Assembly: GCA_965198415.1 (NCBI GenBank)
Contig: CBDAPN010000032.1
Coordinates: 868,001 to 932,000, forward strand
Origin: Endozoicomonas sp965198415
Lineage (GTDB): Bacteria; Pseudomonadota; Gammaproteobacteria; Pseudomonadales; Endozoicomonadaceae
Direction: 5' to 3'
DNA: 64,000 bases
The notes beneath the pieces are model-generated. The model had not been told where the DNA came from. It saw only the letters and a list, made by a program, of their open reading frames with translations, and did not search any database. The stretch's first letter is position 1, and every line of letters starts with the position of its first letter. Shown here piece after piece: positions 1 through 9,061 of the stretch. A program made the position numbers and the translations under genes.

Positions 1-126
1 GTTTTTGTCGTTTTCCTGATCCACCCAGACGTTAAACGCATGGACCAACTCATCATTACTAATGGCCTCTACCGGGGTATACAACCCGGTACCACTGATG
101 ACTACTTCTGGCACAAGTTCTGGCAC
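1..126 (-). CDS. FabH-like 3-oxoacyl-ACP synthase III, N-terminal part only
   Basis: Read on the minus strand this gives the N-terminus of a beta-ketoacyl-ACP synthase III family protein: it contains VISGTGLYTP, then SNDELV and FNxxV, the usual opening of the PA3286-like branch of FabH enzymes that condense acyl groups with malonyl-ACP in fatty acid synthesis. The GTG start at 124-126 has GGAG 5-6 bases upstream. The gene leaves the window at position 1, so the catalytic Cys-His-Asn residues are not visible. A plus-strand reading of the same bases is also open but resembles nothing. The family call is from motif memory; the exact subfamily is less certain. Confidence 0.75.
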   Translation of the reverse strand, partial: MPELVPEVVISGTGLYTPVEAISNDELVHAFNVWVDQENDKN

Positions 127-265
127 GATGACTCCGTTACAGAATTATTATTGTAGATTTTTCTGCATCTTATAGGAGGGTAGTGGACAATAAAACCTTT
201 TTAACTACCAATTAAATACTACTGACTGAGATTTCTCCCAAAGCAACCGGAGTTTTACTAGTAGG

Positions 266-823
266 CTACAAGAGCCTGTAGCTCTGCGGGCTTGATTCAC
301 AAGTCCAAAAGCCACACTCCAGCAATGCCAAGACCATATTCAGGGAAATCACCAAAATTCCAAAGCAAAGAATGCAACGAACCCACAGGGGGTGGCCAGC
401 AAATGGGACATAACCATTGTCGTCTTGGCTCGGGATGAGCAACAAGAAGCTGGTCAACACCAAGACCGTAACAAAAGCGATAAAAGCCCAAGTATAAAAA
501 TGCAATGAGAAAAACTCATTGCCATAAGGCGGGGTACCCGGAATAACGTGCAGGCTAATCTGCCGCAAGGCCACGGCTGCCCCAAACAAACCTGAAAATA
601 GCAACAAAGCGTAATGCCATGGCTTTGGGCCGTAGATAACATTGAGGAACAGCGCCACCATGCATGCCGTAAAACCCAGCCGCTGCAACAAGCACAAAGG
701 GCATGGCAAATCCTCCAGGAAGATCTGGTCATACAACGTAAAAGCAAGCAATGCTTCTATGGTTAGTAATCCCAATCCGTTGATGTAACGAATGCTCAAC
801 CACTTGCCACAATTCAAGATCAT
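266..823 (-). CDS. dsbB: disulfide bond formation protein B (DsbB)
   Basis: This inner-membrane protein would reoxidise periplasmic DsbA and pass electrons to quinone. The sequence shows about four hydrophobic helices and the signature CPLCLLQR in the first periplasmic loop (CxxC redox pair). Further Cys residues occur near the C-terminus (CILC, ECGFWTC), but the second DsbB redox pair is not clearly placed in the second periplasmic loop. The frame is open upstream to 928, but the ATG at 821-823 has GGGAG about 10 bases upstream and gives the expected N-terminus (about 185 aa, slightly longer than E. coli DsbB at 176 aa). It follows a 51-codon membrane ORF by 16 bp, so the two are probably co-transcribed. 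Confidence 0.85.
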   Translation of the reverse strand: MILNCGKWLSIRYINGLGLLTIEALLAFTLYDQIFLEDLPCPLCLLQRLGFTACMVALFLNVIYGPKPWHYALLLFSGLFGAAVALRQISLHVIPGTPPYGNEFFSLHFYTWAFIAFVTVLVLTSFLLLIPSQDDNGYVPFAGHPLWVRCILCFGILVISLNMVLALLECGFWTCESSPQSYRLL

Positions 824-839
824 AGAACCATTACTCCCA

Positions 840-995
840 TTACAGAAGAATCGCCAATGGGGCCGCAGGATCATAACAAAAGAAATAAAGCGACAAACCC
901 AATCCCGCGCAATAACAGACCAGACCAAGCGTCAGCGCGTTCACAATAAATGCAATGGCGGAAACCAGAAAGAGTAAAAACAGCAGTGCGATCAC
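840..995 (-). CDS. small hydrophobic membrane protein upstream of dsbB
   Basis: This is a 51-codon ORF with a GTG start. An in-frame stop two codons upstream makes the GTG the only possible common start, and AGG lies about 9 bases before it. The product is almost wholly hydrophobic, with two likely membrane helices and two closely spaced cysteines (CYC, then C near residue 40). It ends 16 bp before the dsbB start and the dsbB ribosome site lies in the gap. I do not recognise a family. The tight spacing suggests a translated partner or leader of dsbB, but this is inference. Confidence 0.4.
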   Translation of the reverse strand: MIALLFLLFLVSAIAFIVNALTLGLVCYCAGLGLSLYFFCYDPAAPLAILL

Positions 996-1292
996 GGGAA
1001 ATCACCTATTAGTGAATAAACAATGAAAACTGCCATAAGGTTTATTGGCAGTGGGTTTTCCCAAAACCTGTTAAAACAGCGACTCACCCAAGACTTGACC
1101 TTGACTCACTTTTGCCTTGAGGCCTGCAATGCCGTTCATCAACTCCGGTTTCTGGGTCTTGTTAAACAACCCTTTTACCGTCTTAACAGAAACAAACAGC
1201 ATAGAAGTTCACTTCACATGCAGTATTGACTACACCAGATTAGCCCATTTTGCTAAAACCAACTGCTTCGCCAAGCTATCTTTCGATAGCAT
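996..1292. other. gene-free interval between the dsbB unit and the peptide transporter gene
   Basis: Short open frames exist on both strands here but none has a convincing ribosome site or family resemblance. No repeat or strong terminator was seen. The dsbB-unit promoter should lie at the left side of this interval, but no clear -35/-10 pair was recognised. Confidence 0.4.
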
Positions 1293-2744
1293 TCACTCAG
1301 AAATCATCCGGTTTAATGGGCGCGACGAAAGAAACATCAGGACGGCAACCAGTAATGTAAACAGCCCCATATTCAGGAAAAAAGCACTGTAAACCGGCAA
1401 CGTATCCAAAGCCGTAATAACCTCGGTGGTTTGCACTGCCGTCAGCCCCGCCACATGACCGGCAATAACAGACGCCGCCGAGTTGGTCAAAAACCAGACA
1501 CCCATAATAAACCCATGCATGCGCGGGGGCGTCAGCTGAGCCACCATAGCCAGCCCCAACCCACTGATTAACAACTCACCAACAGACTGAAAAAAATAAC
1601 TCAAAACAATCCAGCCAGAAGAAATCATGCCCAGCTGGTTGGCAAAAAGTGTCGCCACCGGCAACACCAAAAAGCTGACCGAACTGAACAGCATCCCCAT
1701 AGCAAATTTAACCGGCATGCTGAGCCCTTCGCCCTCTTGCTCAGTACGGTTATAAATCCAAGCCAATACAGGGCTGATAAGCATAATCCAGAAAGGGTTC
1801 AAAGACTGAAAAGTCACCGGGTTAATCGTGATACCTAAAATCACTGGCTCAACATTATTGATGGTAAAAAAATTCAGTGATGTGGGCATCTGCATGTATA
1901 AAACATAAAAAATGATGGCTTCGAGCATCAGAATCAGAGCCACTATCATCTTGCGCTGCTCGGCATTTTTTGACTCCAAAATTGCTTTCACAAAAAATAC
2001 CAACGCCATAAAACTCACCACTGCCAGCACGATATTGGCCAACAGCAAATGCCCGAGAATCCACGCACTCAAGACACAGGAGGCGACAATTGCAGGATAA
2101 ACCAGCAAGCGTACTTTTAACGGCACCGGGCGGAAGTCCGGCTGCGAGCCGATGTCTTTTATCCAATGCCGCATGAAAAACAAATTAGTAAGAGCAACCA
2201 CCAGGCCAATAGCGCTGACCATGAACCCAACGCTCCAGCCAAAATAGTCCGAAATGTAAGGAACCATCGTCATGGAAAGAAAAGAACCAATATTGATGGA
2301 CATATAGTAAAGGGTAAACGCGCCACCAAGGCGAGAATCACCCTGCTCATAACATTTTGCCAACAGGCTTGAAGGATTTGCTTTAAACAACCCGTTACCC
2401 ACAGCAATAATGCCAAGGGCTAGAAAGACTGGCTGCTGCTCATTACGAGCGCAAGCCATCAAAAAATAGCCGCACATCATCACGGCAGCTCCAAGGGCTA
2501 TGGTTCTTTTGGTGCCAAGCAGCTTATCACCAACAAAACCGCCAATTGAGACAAAACCGTACACCAAGGCACTAAAAGCCCCAAAAGTAATGAACGCCTT
2601 TCCTTCTTCCATACCAAGCTGACGCACAAGATACAGCGACAACAAGGCTTGCAGCCCGTAATAACCAAAGCGCTCCCACAGCTCAATAAAGAAGATTAGA
2701 TAAAAAGGCTTTGGTTGCTTATAAATACTGAACGACGTCGACAT
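1293..2744 (-). CDS. POT/PTR2 family proton-dependent oligopeptide transporter
   Basis: This 483-aa inner-membrane MFS transporter would import di- and tripeptides with protons. It carries the ExxERFxYY motif in helix 1 (IELWERFGYYG), GDKLLGTKRTI after helix 2, and the PTR2 signature FTLYYMSINIGS near residue 150. About 14 helices can be traced, as in DtpA/DtpB. The frame opens at 2768, but the ATG at 2742-2744 has GGAG five bases upstream and gives the expected short cytoplasmic N-terminus. It appears monocistronic with its own promoter just upstream. Substrate range within di/tripeptides cannot be read from the sequence. Confidence 0.9.
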   Translation of the reverse strand: MSTSFSIYKQPKPFYLIFFIELWERFGYYGLQALLSLYLVRQLGMEEGKAFITFGAFSALVYGFVSIGGFVGDKLLGTKRTIALGAAVMMCGYFLMACARNEQQPVFLALGIIAVGNGLFKANPSSLLAKCYEQGDSRLGGAFTLYYMSINIGSFLSMTMVPYISDYFGWSVGFMVSAIGLVVALTNLFFMRHWIKDIGSQPDFRPVPLKVRLLVYPAIVASCVLSAWILGHLLLANIVLAVVSFMALVFFVKAILESKNAEQRKMIVALILMLEAIIFYVLYMQMPTSLNFFTINNVEPVILGITINPVTFQSLNPFWIMLISPVLAWIYNRTEQEGEGLSMPVKFAMGMLFSSVSFLVLPVATLFANQLGMISSGWIVLSYFFQSVGELLISGLGLAMVAQLTPPRMHGFIMGVWFLTNSAASVIAGHVAGLTAVQTTEVITALDTLPVYSAFFLNMGLFTLLVAVLMFLSSRPLNRMISE

Positions 2745-2768
2745 ACTGACTCCAGCAGGGAGGCGCAT

Positions 2769-2797
2769 TTTATAAGAAAGTGATCGGAGTAGAACAA
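2769..2797 (-). promoter_or_regulatory. probable sigma-70 promoter of the peptide transporter gene
   Basis: On the minus strand TTGTTC (2792-2797) and TATAAA (2769-2774) are separated by exactly 17 bp. The -10 lies about 25 bp before the start codon, giving a very short leader that still holds the GGAG ribosome site. Confidence 0.5.
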
Positions 2798-3094
2798 GTT
2801 ATGCGCCTTTGTGAATCACATAGCAAGGTAAAGTTCAGCGACACTTGCAGAGTGACTCAACACCATAAAAAAATACGACATATTTATTATAGATCCTGTT
2901 TTAACAAATATTGAGAATTAAAACTAAAATAACCCGACAGTAATGAGTGCAAATGAACACCATATTTCTGTGTGCAAGTTTATTCAGCCACCGCACAAAG
3001 TCTGCCGTGCTCCTACGAACTACCGTAAGAGCATCTCTCATAAAGAATCACAAAATATTTGATTCGACAAAATCAATTAACTAAAAACAACTTC
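2798..3094. other. AT-rich gene-free interval
   Basis: No supported gene lies here. The stretch between the transporter promoter and the end of the first effector-like gene is AT-rich, and no clear terminator was found. Confidence 0.4.
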
Positions 3095-4093
3095 CTAAAA
3101 ATACGACTGATAAGTATCGATAATTTCTTCACCATGCCTAGCGACACACTTCATAAAATCCCCAAAATAATCACCAAAACCGACAATGCATTGTAAATAA
3201 CAATGCTCTAAATCGTTATTATTTTTACGGGCATCCGAAAAGTACTCATCTGACTTAGTACCCATTTCAATAATATCTCTCACCTTAAGCCAATTATGAA
3301 AAAAAATAATGTAATTCCTAAAATCTGTGTCAACCGATTTTTTTGCACTGATTTTTTTGGCTAGCTCTTCAATATTTTCTTTTGGGTTGACATCAAATTT
3401 CTGAAGATATCTCTTTATCAAATCAATAAATAGTGATGGATAATTTTCTTCGTTAATATGGGACTTAAAATTACCTTCCAGGATACTCTGTGAGTCATAC
3501 TTATAACGCAAGACTTGTTCATTGGTAAAAGTGAATTTTACCACCTCACGGGATTTTTCCTTTTGACATTCAAAAAAAACTTCAGAGAGGCTAGGCCCAG
3601 AATAACGGGTGTAGCTTTGGCAGGGAGCGCTCTTCAATTTTACTTTATAGCGTTGTTTTACAGCAGGTTCCTGGTCATCTATCGTTAAAACATCAACCTC
3701 TTTAGCAAACCTGACTTGTTTCGGTTTCTTTGGCTTAACAGTTAATGGTATCTTTGACTGATCTGATTCAGGCTTTTCAGCTTGGCTTGGTTGAATACTA
3801 TCGTTTTGAACCTGAACAGGGCTTTCCTCTACTGTTTTTTCTCGACTTTTATTACCAGCATCACGCTTTGGGCTCCCGTGAGTCTTGCGTTCACTAAAAG
3901 ATAAAAAAGACACAACACGTTCAAAAAGAGGCTTAAAAAAATCACTTACAGCCTTAACTAAATCACTGAAAAATTTTTTTACCTTGTCAAAAACACTAAT
4001 ACTCCGCCCCATTTTGAAAACGCTTGCTTTAGAACCATCATTATTTTCACTGGCCGGTTGACCACAATTTGAACTAGCCTGATTCACATTCAC
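3095..4093 (-). CDS. hypothetical effector-like protein with amphipathic N-terminal region
   Basis: I do not recognise a family. The frame is open to 4114, but GTG at 4091-4093 has a perfect AAGGAG six bases upstream, so the start is placed there (332 aa). Residues of about 20-65 form an amphipathic, Lys/Phe-rich segment (VKKFFSDLVKAVSDFFK, then a second helix FERVVSFLSF), followed by a low-complexity Lys/Ser/Glu/Pro linker and a C-terminal alpha-helical domain of about 170 aa. The same N-terminal architecture occurs in the next gene (4486-5358), so the two are probably diverged paralogues. There is no Sec signal peptide. Low GC and orphan status suggest acquired DNA. A secreted host-directed effector is a guess from architecture only. 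Confidence 0.6.
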   Translation of the reverse strand: MNVNQASSNCGQPASENNDGSKASVFKMGRSISVFDKVKKFFSDLVKAVSDFFKPLFERVVSFLSFSERKTHGSPKRDAGNKSREKTVEESPVQVQNDSIQPSQAEKPESDQSKIPLTVKPKKPKQVRFAKEVDVLTIDDQEPAVKQRYKVKLKSAPCQSYTRYSGPSLSEVFFECQKEKSREVVKFTFTNEQVLRYKYDSQSILEGNFKSHINEENYPSLFIDLIKRYLQKFDVNPKENIEELAKKISAKKSVDTDFRNYIIFFHNWLKVRDIIEMGTKSDEYFSDARKNNNDLEHCYLQCIVGFGDYFGDFMKCVARHGEEIIDTYQSYF

Positions 4094-4485
4094 TTTATTC
4101 TCCTTACAAACCAACTAACTAGCTATTGACGAAAAAACCCTTACAACTGATCAATATCATACTTTATTGCTTTGCTCGGGGATTAGACAACCTAAGGATA
4201 TAAAAGTTCAAATTTCCATGTAAGTCCAACTAAAGGAATACTAACATCTGCGACATGAATAATAAAAGGCCGTCCGAGAACAGCCCTTGTTAAAAATCAA
4301 CTCATCAACTGATCCTGAAATAAACTTTGAGGTCAAGCGTCAACACTCTCATTTATTATGAACAACTGATAAAACCAACTTTTCCTTTTTAAGGCAATTT
4401 ATAGCTGGCAACGGCAGCTAAAAGTTAAGAAAAACTAATTTCTTTCGTACACCATTTCTCCAAAGAATCTAACCTATATTTAAAT
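4094..4485. other. intergenic region between two effector-like paralogues
   Basis: AT-rich, with no supported coding sequence. It holds the terminator-like hairpin at 4261-4288 and presumably the promoter of the 3095-4093 gene; no strong -35/-10 pair was recognised. Confidence 0.4.
4261..4288 (-). terminator. probable rho-independent terminator after the 4486-5358 gene
   Basis: On the minus strand AAGGGCTGT, a 6-base loop and ACGGCCTT form an 8-bp stem with one bulged G, followed by TTTTATT. It lies about 200 bp downstream of the stop of the gene at 4486-5358 and upstream of the 3095-4093 gene, which suggests separate transcription of the two paralogues. Confidence 0.45.
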
Positions 4486-5358
4486 TCAGCTATCTGCCTC
4501 ATTGTTATTAAATGGTTTATATTCAGTTACCCTACCTTCTCTATGTACTGTTTCTATATAGCTATTAATGTGAAACATAAATCTAATATACTCGTCAAAC
4601 ATACCACGCAAGAATTCAACATTACTTACTTGCATTTCTTTCGGGTACTCTTCAAGTTTCTCAGAATCACAATGTACGGAATTCATGTCAGTATATTTAA
4701 TACCGAACCCCATCCATTTTCTAAAATCTTTGCTAAAAAGATCATCCTCTAAAATCTCTTTATGAATTTTAGAGATTTTATTAACGCTTACACCATTTAC
4801 TAAGTGTTCAAACATATAAAGCCGAAAAACTGGATCATCCACTTCATAAGAGCCGATACTTGAAGATAGTTTCTTCAAATCAAATCCAAACGAACTTAGT
4901 TTTTTATCTGTTTTATTCTCATCTAGAAGTTTAAGATATCTTTTGTATACTTCAGAATATTCTGCCACACCCGTTAGAGATACTGTGCTGGAAAGGCTTT
5001 TACTGCTAGGCTGATCTGGCAAATCAGGATCAGCCGTTACACTTAGGTTCGCCTGTTTTTTTGGTGCTGACTTACCGCTGTCACTTTTTTCAGGAAGCTC
5101 TTTATTAGAACCTTCTGCTTCGCCTGAGGCAACTCCCTCATTCTCTTTTTTGTTTTTAGCAGTTGGCAATATAGAAACAATACGTGCAAAGACAGACTTA
5201 AAAAAATCAGCAATACTCTTCCCTATATCACAAAAGAATTTTTTCACTTGAGAAAGAATTCCAACCTTTCTCCCTAAAGCCGAACGGGTCGCTTCAGTAA
5301 CGCTGCGAGTTGTATTCGGCAATGAAGCGTTATTAGCAATACTGTTATTTGTGTCCAT
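4486..5358 (-). CDS. hypothetical effector-like protein, paralogue of the 3095-4093 product
   Basis: This 290-aa product is of unknown family. Its N-terminal residues of about 30-65 (VKKFFCDIGKSIADFFK, then FARIVSILP) match the amphipathic segment of the 3095-4093 product nearly position by position. A charged Lys/Glu/Ser linker with a Pro-containing end (to about residue 125) and a helical C-terminal domain follow. The ATG at 5356-5358 has GAGAAG directly upstream. Asn/Ser/Thr-rich residues precede the amphipathic part, a composition often seen in type III secretion signals, but no secretion system is visible in the window, so that role is inference. Base composition is clearly more AT-rich than the neighbouring DedA gene. 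Confidence 0.6.
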   Translation of the reverse strand: MDTNNSIANNASLPNTTRSVTEATRSALGRKVGILSQVKKFFCDIGKSIADFFKSVFARIVSILPTAKNKKENEGVASGEAEGSNKELPEKSDSGKSAPKKQANLSVTADPDLPDQPSSKSLSSTVSLTGVAEYSEVYKRYLKLLDENKTDKKLSSFGFDLKKLSSSIGSYEVDDPVFRLYMFEHLVNGVSVNKISKIHKEILEDDLFSKDFRKWMGFGIKYTDMNSVHCDSEKLEEYPKEMQVSNVEFLRGMFDEYIRFMFHINSYIETVHREGRVTEYKPFNNNEADS

Positions 5359-5636
5359 TTCTTCTCACCATGTTTACTGTCAAGCTTGATTGAACATCAG
5401 ACTTTTCAGCAGCAAAAATTACACTGTTCAATATTTGGGCATTTTAGACAACAGAATGATGGATAAGTTCACACTTGATGGGGAGATTGAAGACTAGCGG
5501 CCTCTAGGAGACGTGAGAAGAGTAGACGAGGTCGACCGATGATAACCATCTGAGCCTAGTGAAACGATTGTACAATGGCCGACATCATTGCAAACACAGG
5601 ATACAAAAAGTGAGGCACTCAATGGAAGAAAGAGGT

Positions 5637-6803
5637 TTATGAACGCCGCTGCTGCCAAACAAGTGTCAGAGCAAAGAACAACCCAAAACTGACTCCCACT
5701 AATGCTTCGCCAATCCCATTTACTTTTAACAACAGCTGAGCAAAAACTTCGCTGAAAATCAAAGCCAGCGCCAGACTCGCCCATCCCCATTGCACCTCGA
5801 AGGAGCGCCGCTCAGCCAGCATGAAAGCGCAATAGAACAGTATAAATGCAGTGCTGGCAATAGCAGGGGCAATGTTTAGAGGAGTAAGCCATGCGATAAA
5901 CCAAAGGGAACCAACCATCAAAGCAGCCCCCCATAACAGCACAAACACGCAGTGTATCCGCCCGCAACGGTAAAGCCACACTAAGCAGCCAACAAACAGT
6001 CCTGCCAATGCTGGCCAACTGCCAAGCAGGGCTAACCATGTCATCACCCTTTGCAGCTGTAGCGGTATCACCCCTCCCAAAAGGCTCTGATTAACGCCAT
6101 TTAGCCAGCCCAGAATATCAGCCAGTAAACAAAACATAAGCAGCCCCAGTGCCAACAGCGGGTAACTTATTAACTTTGGCTTGCAGCGCTGATGAATAAA
6201 AATGAACAAAGGAGGAAGCGCAATGGCGGCCACAGCCAATGCCAGCACGAAATGCAGTAGTTGGTCAGGCAACAGCTGGCCTTCATACCACTGCAACGCA
6301 GCACCGGTCAGGTAACCGGGCAGAAGGTACGCTGGCGCCCAGGCGATGGCCGAAAGAATATTGACGATCAAAAAATAGCCTGCCGGCATTCCCAGCATTC
6401 CGGCTACGGCGGGAATCACTGGGCGTACAGGTCCGACAAAGCGCCCTATCACCACACTTAACATGCCGTAACGCTGAAAAAACTTCTCGCCCTGCTCCAG
6501 CCACTTTGGATGATGGCTAAACGGCCACACGCGCCGTAATCGTTCATGGTAGTGATAGCCCACCAAAAAGCTGAGCCCATCACCAATAACCGCGCCAGCA
6601 AATGCCCATAAAAGCACCGGATAAAACGACATGGAAGCAGCTCCGGCAATGGCTGCCAGAGTAAATAACATGGCCACGCCGGGCAGGATAATCCCCACCA
6701 CCACCAAGGACTCAAGGCAGGCCACCAACGCAATGACCGGGCCTAACCAGAGGGTATTGTGCTGCAACCAAAGATGAATGGCTTCGACGTAAGCATTATC
6801 CAT
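5637..6803 (-). CDS. DedA family membrane protein with C-terminal PAP2-like extension
   Basis: Residues 1-200 are a DedA/VTT-domain protein: the FxESxxxxGxxLPG-type start (CLESLVVVGIILPG), GDGLSFLVGYHYH, and the conserved FxRYG...GRFVGPVRPVIPAVAG block with Arg and Pro residues needed for function in this family. DedA proteins act in membrane homeostasis and lipid flipping. Residues 200-388 add about six more hydrophobic helices whose layout resembles the PAP2 lipid phosphatase domain found fused to DedA in other gammaproteobacteria, yet I see none of the PAP2 catalytic motifs (KxxxxxxRP, PSGH, SRxxxxxH). So the extension may be a degenerate, non-catalytic PAP2 domain. It is divergent from tesB. 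Confidence 0.75.
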   Translation of the reverse strand: MDNAYVEAIHLWLQHNTLWLGPVIALVACLESLVVVGIILPGVAMLFTLAAIAGAASMSFYPVLLWAFAGAVIGDGLSFLVGYHYHERLRRVWPFSHHPKWLEQGEKFFQRYGMLSVVIGRFVGPVRPVIPAVAGMLGMPAGYFLIVNILSAIAWAPAYLLPGYLTGAALQWYEGQLLPDQLLHFVLALAVAAIALPPLFIFIHQRCKPKLISYPLLALGLLMFCLLADILGWLNGVNQSLLGGVIPLQLQRVMTWLALLGSWPALAGLFVGCLVWLYRCGRIHCVFVLLWGAALMVGSLWFIAWLTPLNIAPAIASTAFILFYCAFMLAERRSFEVQWGWASLALALIFSEVFAQLLLKVNGIGEALVGVSFGLFFALTLVWQQRRS

Positions 6804-6969
6804 TGTTTACCACTGTGTTTTGTTGAACATTTCACTCATTAAAAGATAACACTTGCGTTGTGTACTTAGGATAATCGTCCTTAAGTTTATTATCTAAGAG
6901 ATAGAGCGCTCCCTGATTAGCCGTCCACTGCTGTATACTTTTGCCAAATTGTCATCAGGGGGTTTCAAA

Positions 6970-7830
6970 ATGAGTAATGTATTGGATGAGCTGATTAACC
7001 TGTTACAGCTTGAGCCTATAGAAAACAACATATTCCGGGGGCAAAGTCAGGATCTTGGCTGGGGCAGAGTGTTCGGTGGTCAGGTATTAGGACAGGCACT
7101 TTCAGCAGCACGCCAAACAGTCGAGCCAGCACGGCATGTGCACTCCTTTCATAGCTACTTTCTACGCGAAGGCGACAGCAGCAAGCCGATTGTCTATACC
7201 GTTGATTGCATTCGCGACGGCAGAAGCTTCACCACCCGCCGGGTGGTTGCGGTGCAAAAAGGCCGTCCTATTTTCAATCTGTCGGCCTCCTTTCAGCTTG
7301 ATGAACAGGGTTTTACACACCAAGACTCTATGCCGAAAGTCATTTCGCCAGACGACGCCATCAGTGAAAAAGAGCTGGTTCAGCGCCACAGTGATGTCAT
7401 TCCAAAGCCCCTGCAAAAACGTTTAGTAAGCAATACTCCCATCGAAATTCGCTTTGCCGACCCGGTTGATCCTATGGCGGAAAAAATCAGGGCGCCGAAT
7501 CATAAAATCTGGATGAAAGCCAACGGAGCATTGCCAGATAACCCCGGCCTACACAAATATCTGCTGGCCTACGCTTCTGACTTTCAACTGCTGGCCGCCA
7601 GCCTTTACCCCCACGGTGCGGCCAACTTTCAAAAGCTGGTGCAAATTGCCAGCCTTGACCACGCCATGTGGTTTCACCGCCCTGTTCGTATGGATGAGTG
7701 GCTTTTGCACAGCATAGAGAGCCCTTCTGCCTGCGGCTCCAGAGCGTTAGTTCGTGGACAGATTTTTAACCAAAGCGGTGAGCTCGTCGCTTCAACCATT
7801 CAAGAGGGGCTGGTCAGGCCAATGCGCTAA
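6970..7830 (+). CDS. tesB: acyl-CoA thioesterase II (TesB)
   Basis: This 286-aa double-hotdog thioesterase would hydrolyse medium- and long-chain acyl-CoA to free fatty acid and CoA in the cytoplasm. It matches E. coli TesB (286 aa) in length and in landmarks: FRGxSQDLGWGRVFGGQVLGQAL at the N-terminus, SFHSYFLREGD, DGRSFTTRRVVAVQ, and SLDHAMWFHRP (conserved Asp) with IQEGLVR at the C-terminus. The frame opens with TTG at 6949, but the ATG at 6970 has AGGGGG seven bases upstream and gives the standard N-terminus. It is divergent from the DedA gene. Confidence 0.93.
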   Translation: MSNVLDELINLLQLEPIENNIFRGQSQDLGWGRVFGGQVLGQALSAARQTVEPARHVHSFHSYFLREGDSSKPIVYTVDCIRDGRSFTTRRVVAVQKGRPIFNLSASFQLDEQGFTHQDSMPKVISPDDAISEKELVQRHSDVIPKPLQKRLVSNTPIEIRFADPVDPMAEKIRAPNHKIWMKANGALPDNPGLHKYLLAYASDFQLLAASLYPHGAANFQKLVQIASLDHAMWFHRPVRMDEWLLHSIESPSACGSRALVRGQIFNQSGELVASTIQEGLVRPMR

Positions 7831-7917
7831 GCCAGGCAGGAGGCTAACCATAGCCTCATGGTTCGACCATAAAAGTGATTGCGATACGGCTCAGAATATG
7901 GACTAATTCCGCCACCA

Positions 7918-7937
7918 TTCCCACGTAACCGTGGGAA
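7918..7937 (+). promoter_or_regulatory. perfect hairpin in the leader of the deacetylase gene
   Basis: TTCCCACG and CGTGGGAA form a perfect 8-bp stem with loop TAAC, ending 23 bp before the GTG start at 7961. No T-run follows, so it is not a classical terminator. It could stabilise the mRNA 5' end, act as an operator, or end tesB transcripts in a factor-dependent way. Confidence 0.4.
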
Positions 7938-7960
7938 CTAACCACTTTAAAGGACGTACT

Positions 7961-9061
7961 GTGAGTATCCTGCCAAAACCTGTTTCGTGCCGCACAAAAC
8001 TTGCTTTAATACGCTTTTTGCTGTTTGCAACGGTTATATCTGCAGTATTTACCAATGCAGCCTGGGCATCTGCGGTTATTTTGCAGTATCACCATGTCAG
8101 TAATAACACCCCTCAAATAACCAGTGTCTCGCCGGAAAATTTTCGCCGCCACATGAACTACCTTGCAGACAAAAAGTTTAATGTGATCCCCCTTGCCACC
8201 TTGGTGGATGCCCTGAAAAATCACCGGCAGTTGCCCAAAAAAACAGTGGCCATCACCTTTGACGACGCTTATGTGAGCATTTATACCGAGGCCTTTCCCA
8301 TTCTTCGTCAACACGGGTTTCCATTCACCATTTTTGTGGCGCCGGGACCCATTGATAAAAAATTTGGCAAATTTCTCAGCTGGAAACAGATTCAGGAAAT
8401 GACCCGCCACGGGGCTACCATTGGTAATCACACCATGAAACACGTTCACAGTGTTGAAAAACTGCCAAAGGAAAGTGAGGCGCAGTGGGTCGCTCGCTTC
8501 CAGCAGGATTTACAAGCGACGGAAGCACACATCAAAGAAAAAACCGGCCAGAACACAAAGATGTTTGCCTGGACTTTTGGTGAAACAGCACCCAAGCTGC
8601 GAGCCAAGCTAGCCGCCATGGGCTACGTTGGGTTTGGTCAGCAATCGGGAGCTGCCGGTGAGTACTCAGACTTTACCCGTCTGCCACGCTTTCCTATGGC
8701 GGGCATCTATGGAGTGAACGACTTTGGCATTAAAGTGAACAGTCTGGCATTACCGGTAACGCAACAGAAACCCGACTCCTCTTTGATCAGCAAGAACAAC
8801 CTAAAGCCCGAACTGGAACTGACGCTGGCCGAAGGGGACTACCAGAAAAAACAGCTCAAATGCTACGCCTCAGGTCAGGGCGAACTTAAAGTAACCTGGC
8901 TGGATGAAAAAAAGACACGCTTTAAAACTCGTGCCAACAGTGACCTTCCCGTGGGGCGCACACGCTACAACTGCACAGCGCCCGCTACTGACGGCAAGCA
9001 ATATTATTGGTTCTCCCACGCCTGGCTAAGGCTGACTGATGACGGTAAAGCTGTGGATTAA
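7961..9061 (+). CDS. secreted polysaccharide deacetylase (NodB/CE4 family)
   Basis: An N-terminal Sec signal is visible (Arg/Lys, a hydrophobic run, cleavage after AWA near residue 37). The NodB domain follows: VILQYHHV, then TFDDAY (metal and catalytic Asp pair) and NHTMKH (metal-binding His pair), giving the Asp-His-His triad of carbohydrate esterase 4. A further C-terminal region of about 110 aa is not recognised. These enzymes remove acetyl groups from envelope or exported polysaccharide; the substrate cannot be told. The frame opens at 7931, but the GTG at 7961 has AAAGGA upstream and begins the signal peptide. Its end overlaps the convergent cytochrome gene by 4 bp. Confidence 0.85.
   Translation: MSILPKPVSCRTKLALIRFLLFATVISAVFTNAAWASAVILQYHHVSNNTPQITSVSPENFRRHMNYLADKKFNVIPLATLVDALKNHRQLPKKTVAITFDDAYVSIYTEAFPILRQHGFPFTIFVAPGPIDKKFGKFLSWKQIQEMTRHGATIGNHTMKHVHSVEKLPKESEAQWVARFQQDLQATEAHIKEKTGQNTKMFAWTFGETAPKLRAKLAAMGYVGFGQQSGAAGEYSDFTRLPRFPMAGIYGVNDFGIKVNSLALPVTQQKPDSSLISKNNLKPELELTLAEGDYQKKQLKCYASGQGELKVTWLDEKKTRFKTRANSDLPVGRTRYNCTAPATDGKQYYWFSHAWLRLTDDGKAVD

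Noticed and set aside
1..156. Plus-strand open frame of about 50 codons ending at 156
   Set aside because: The minus-strand reading of the same bases matches the start of FabH-like synthases and has a ribosome site; the plus-strand product resembles nothing.
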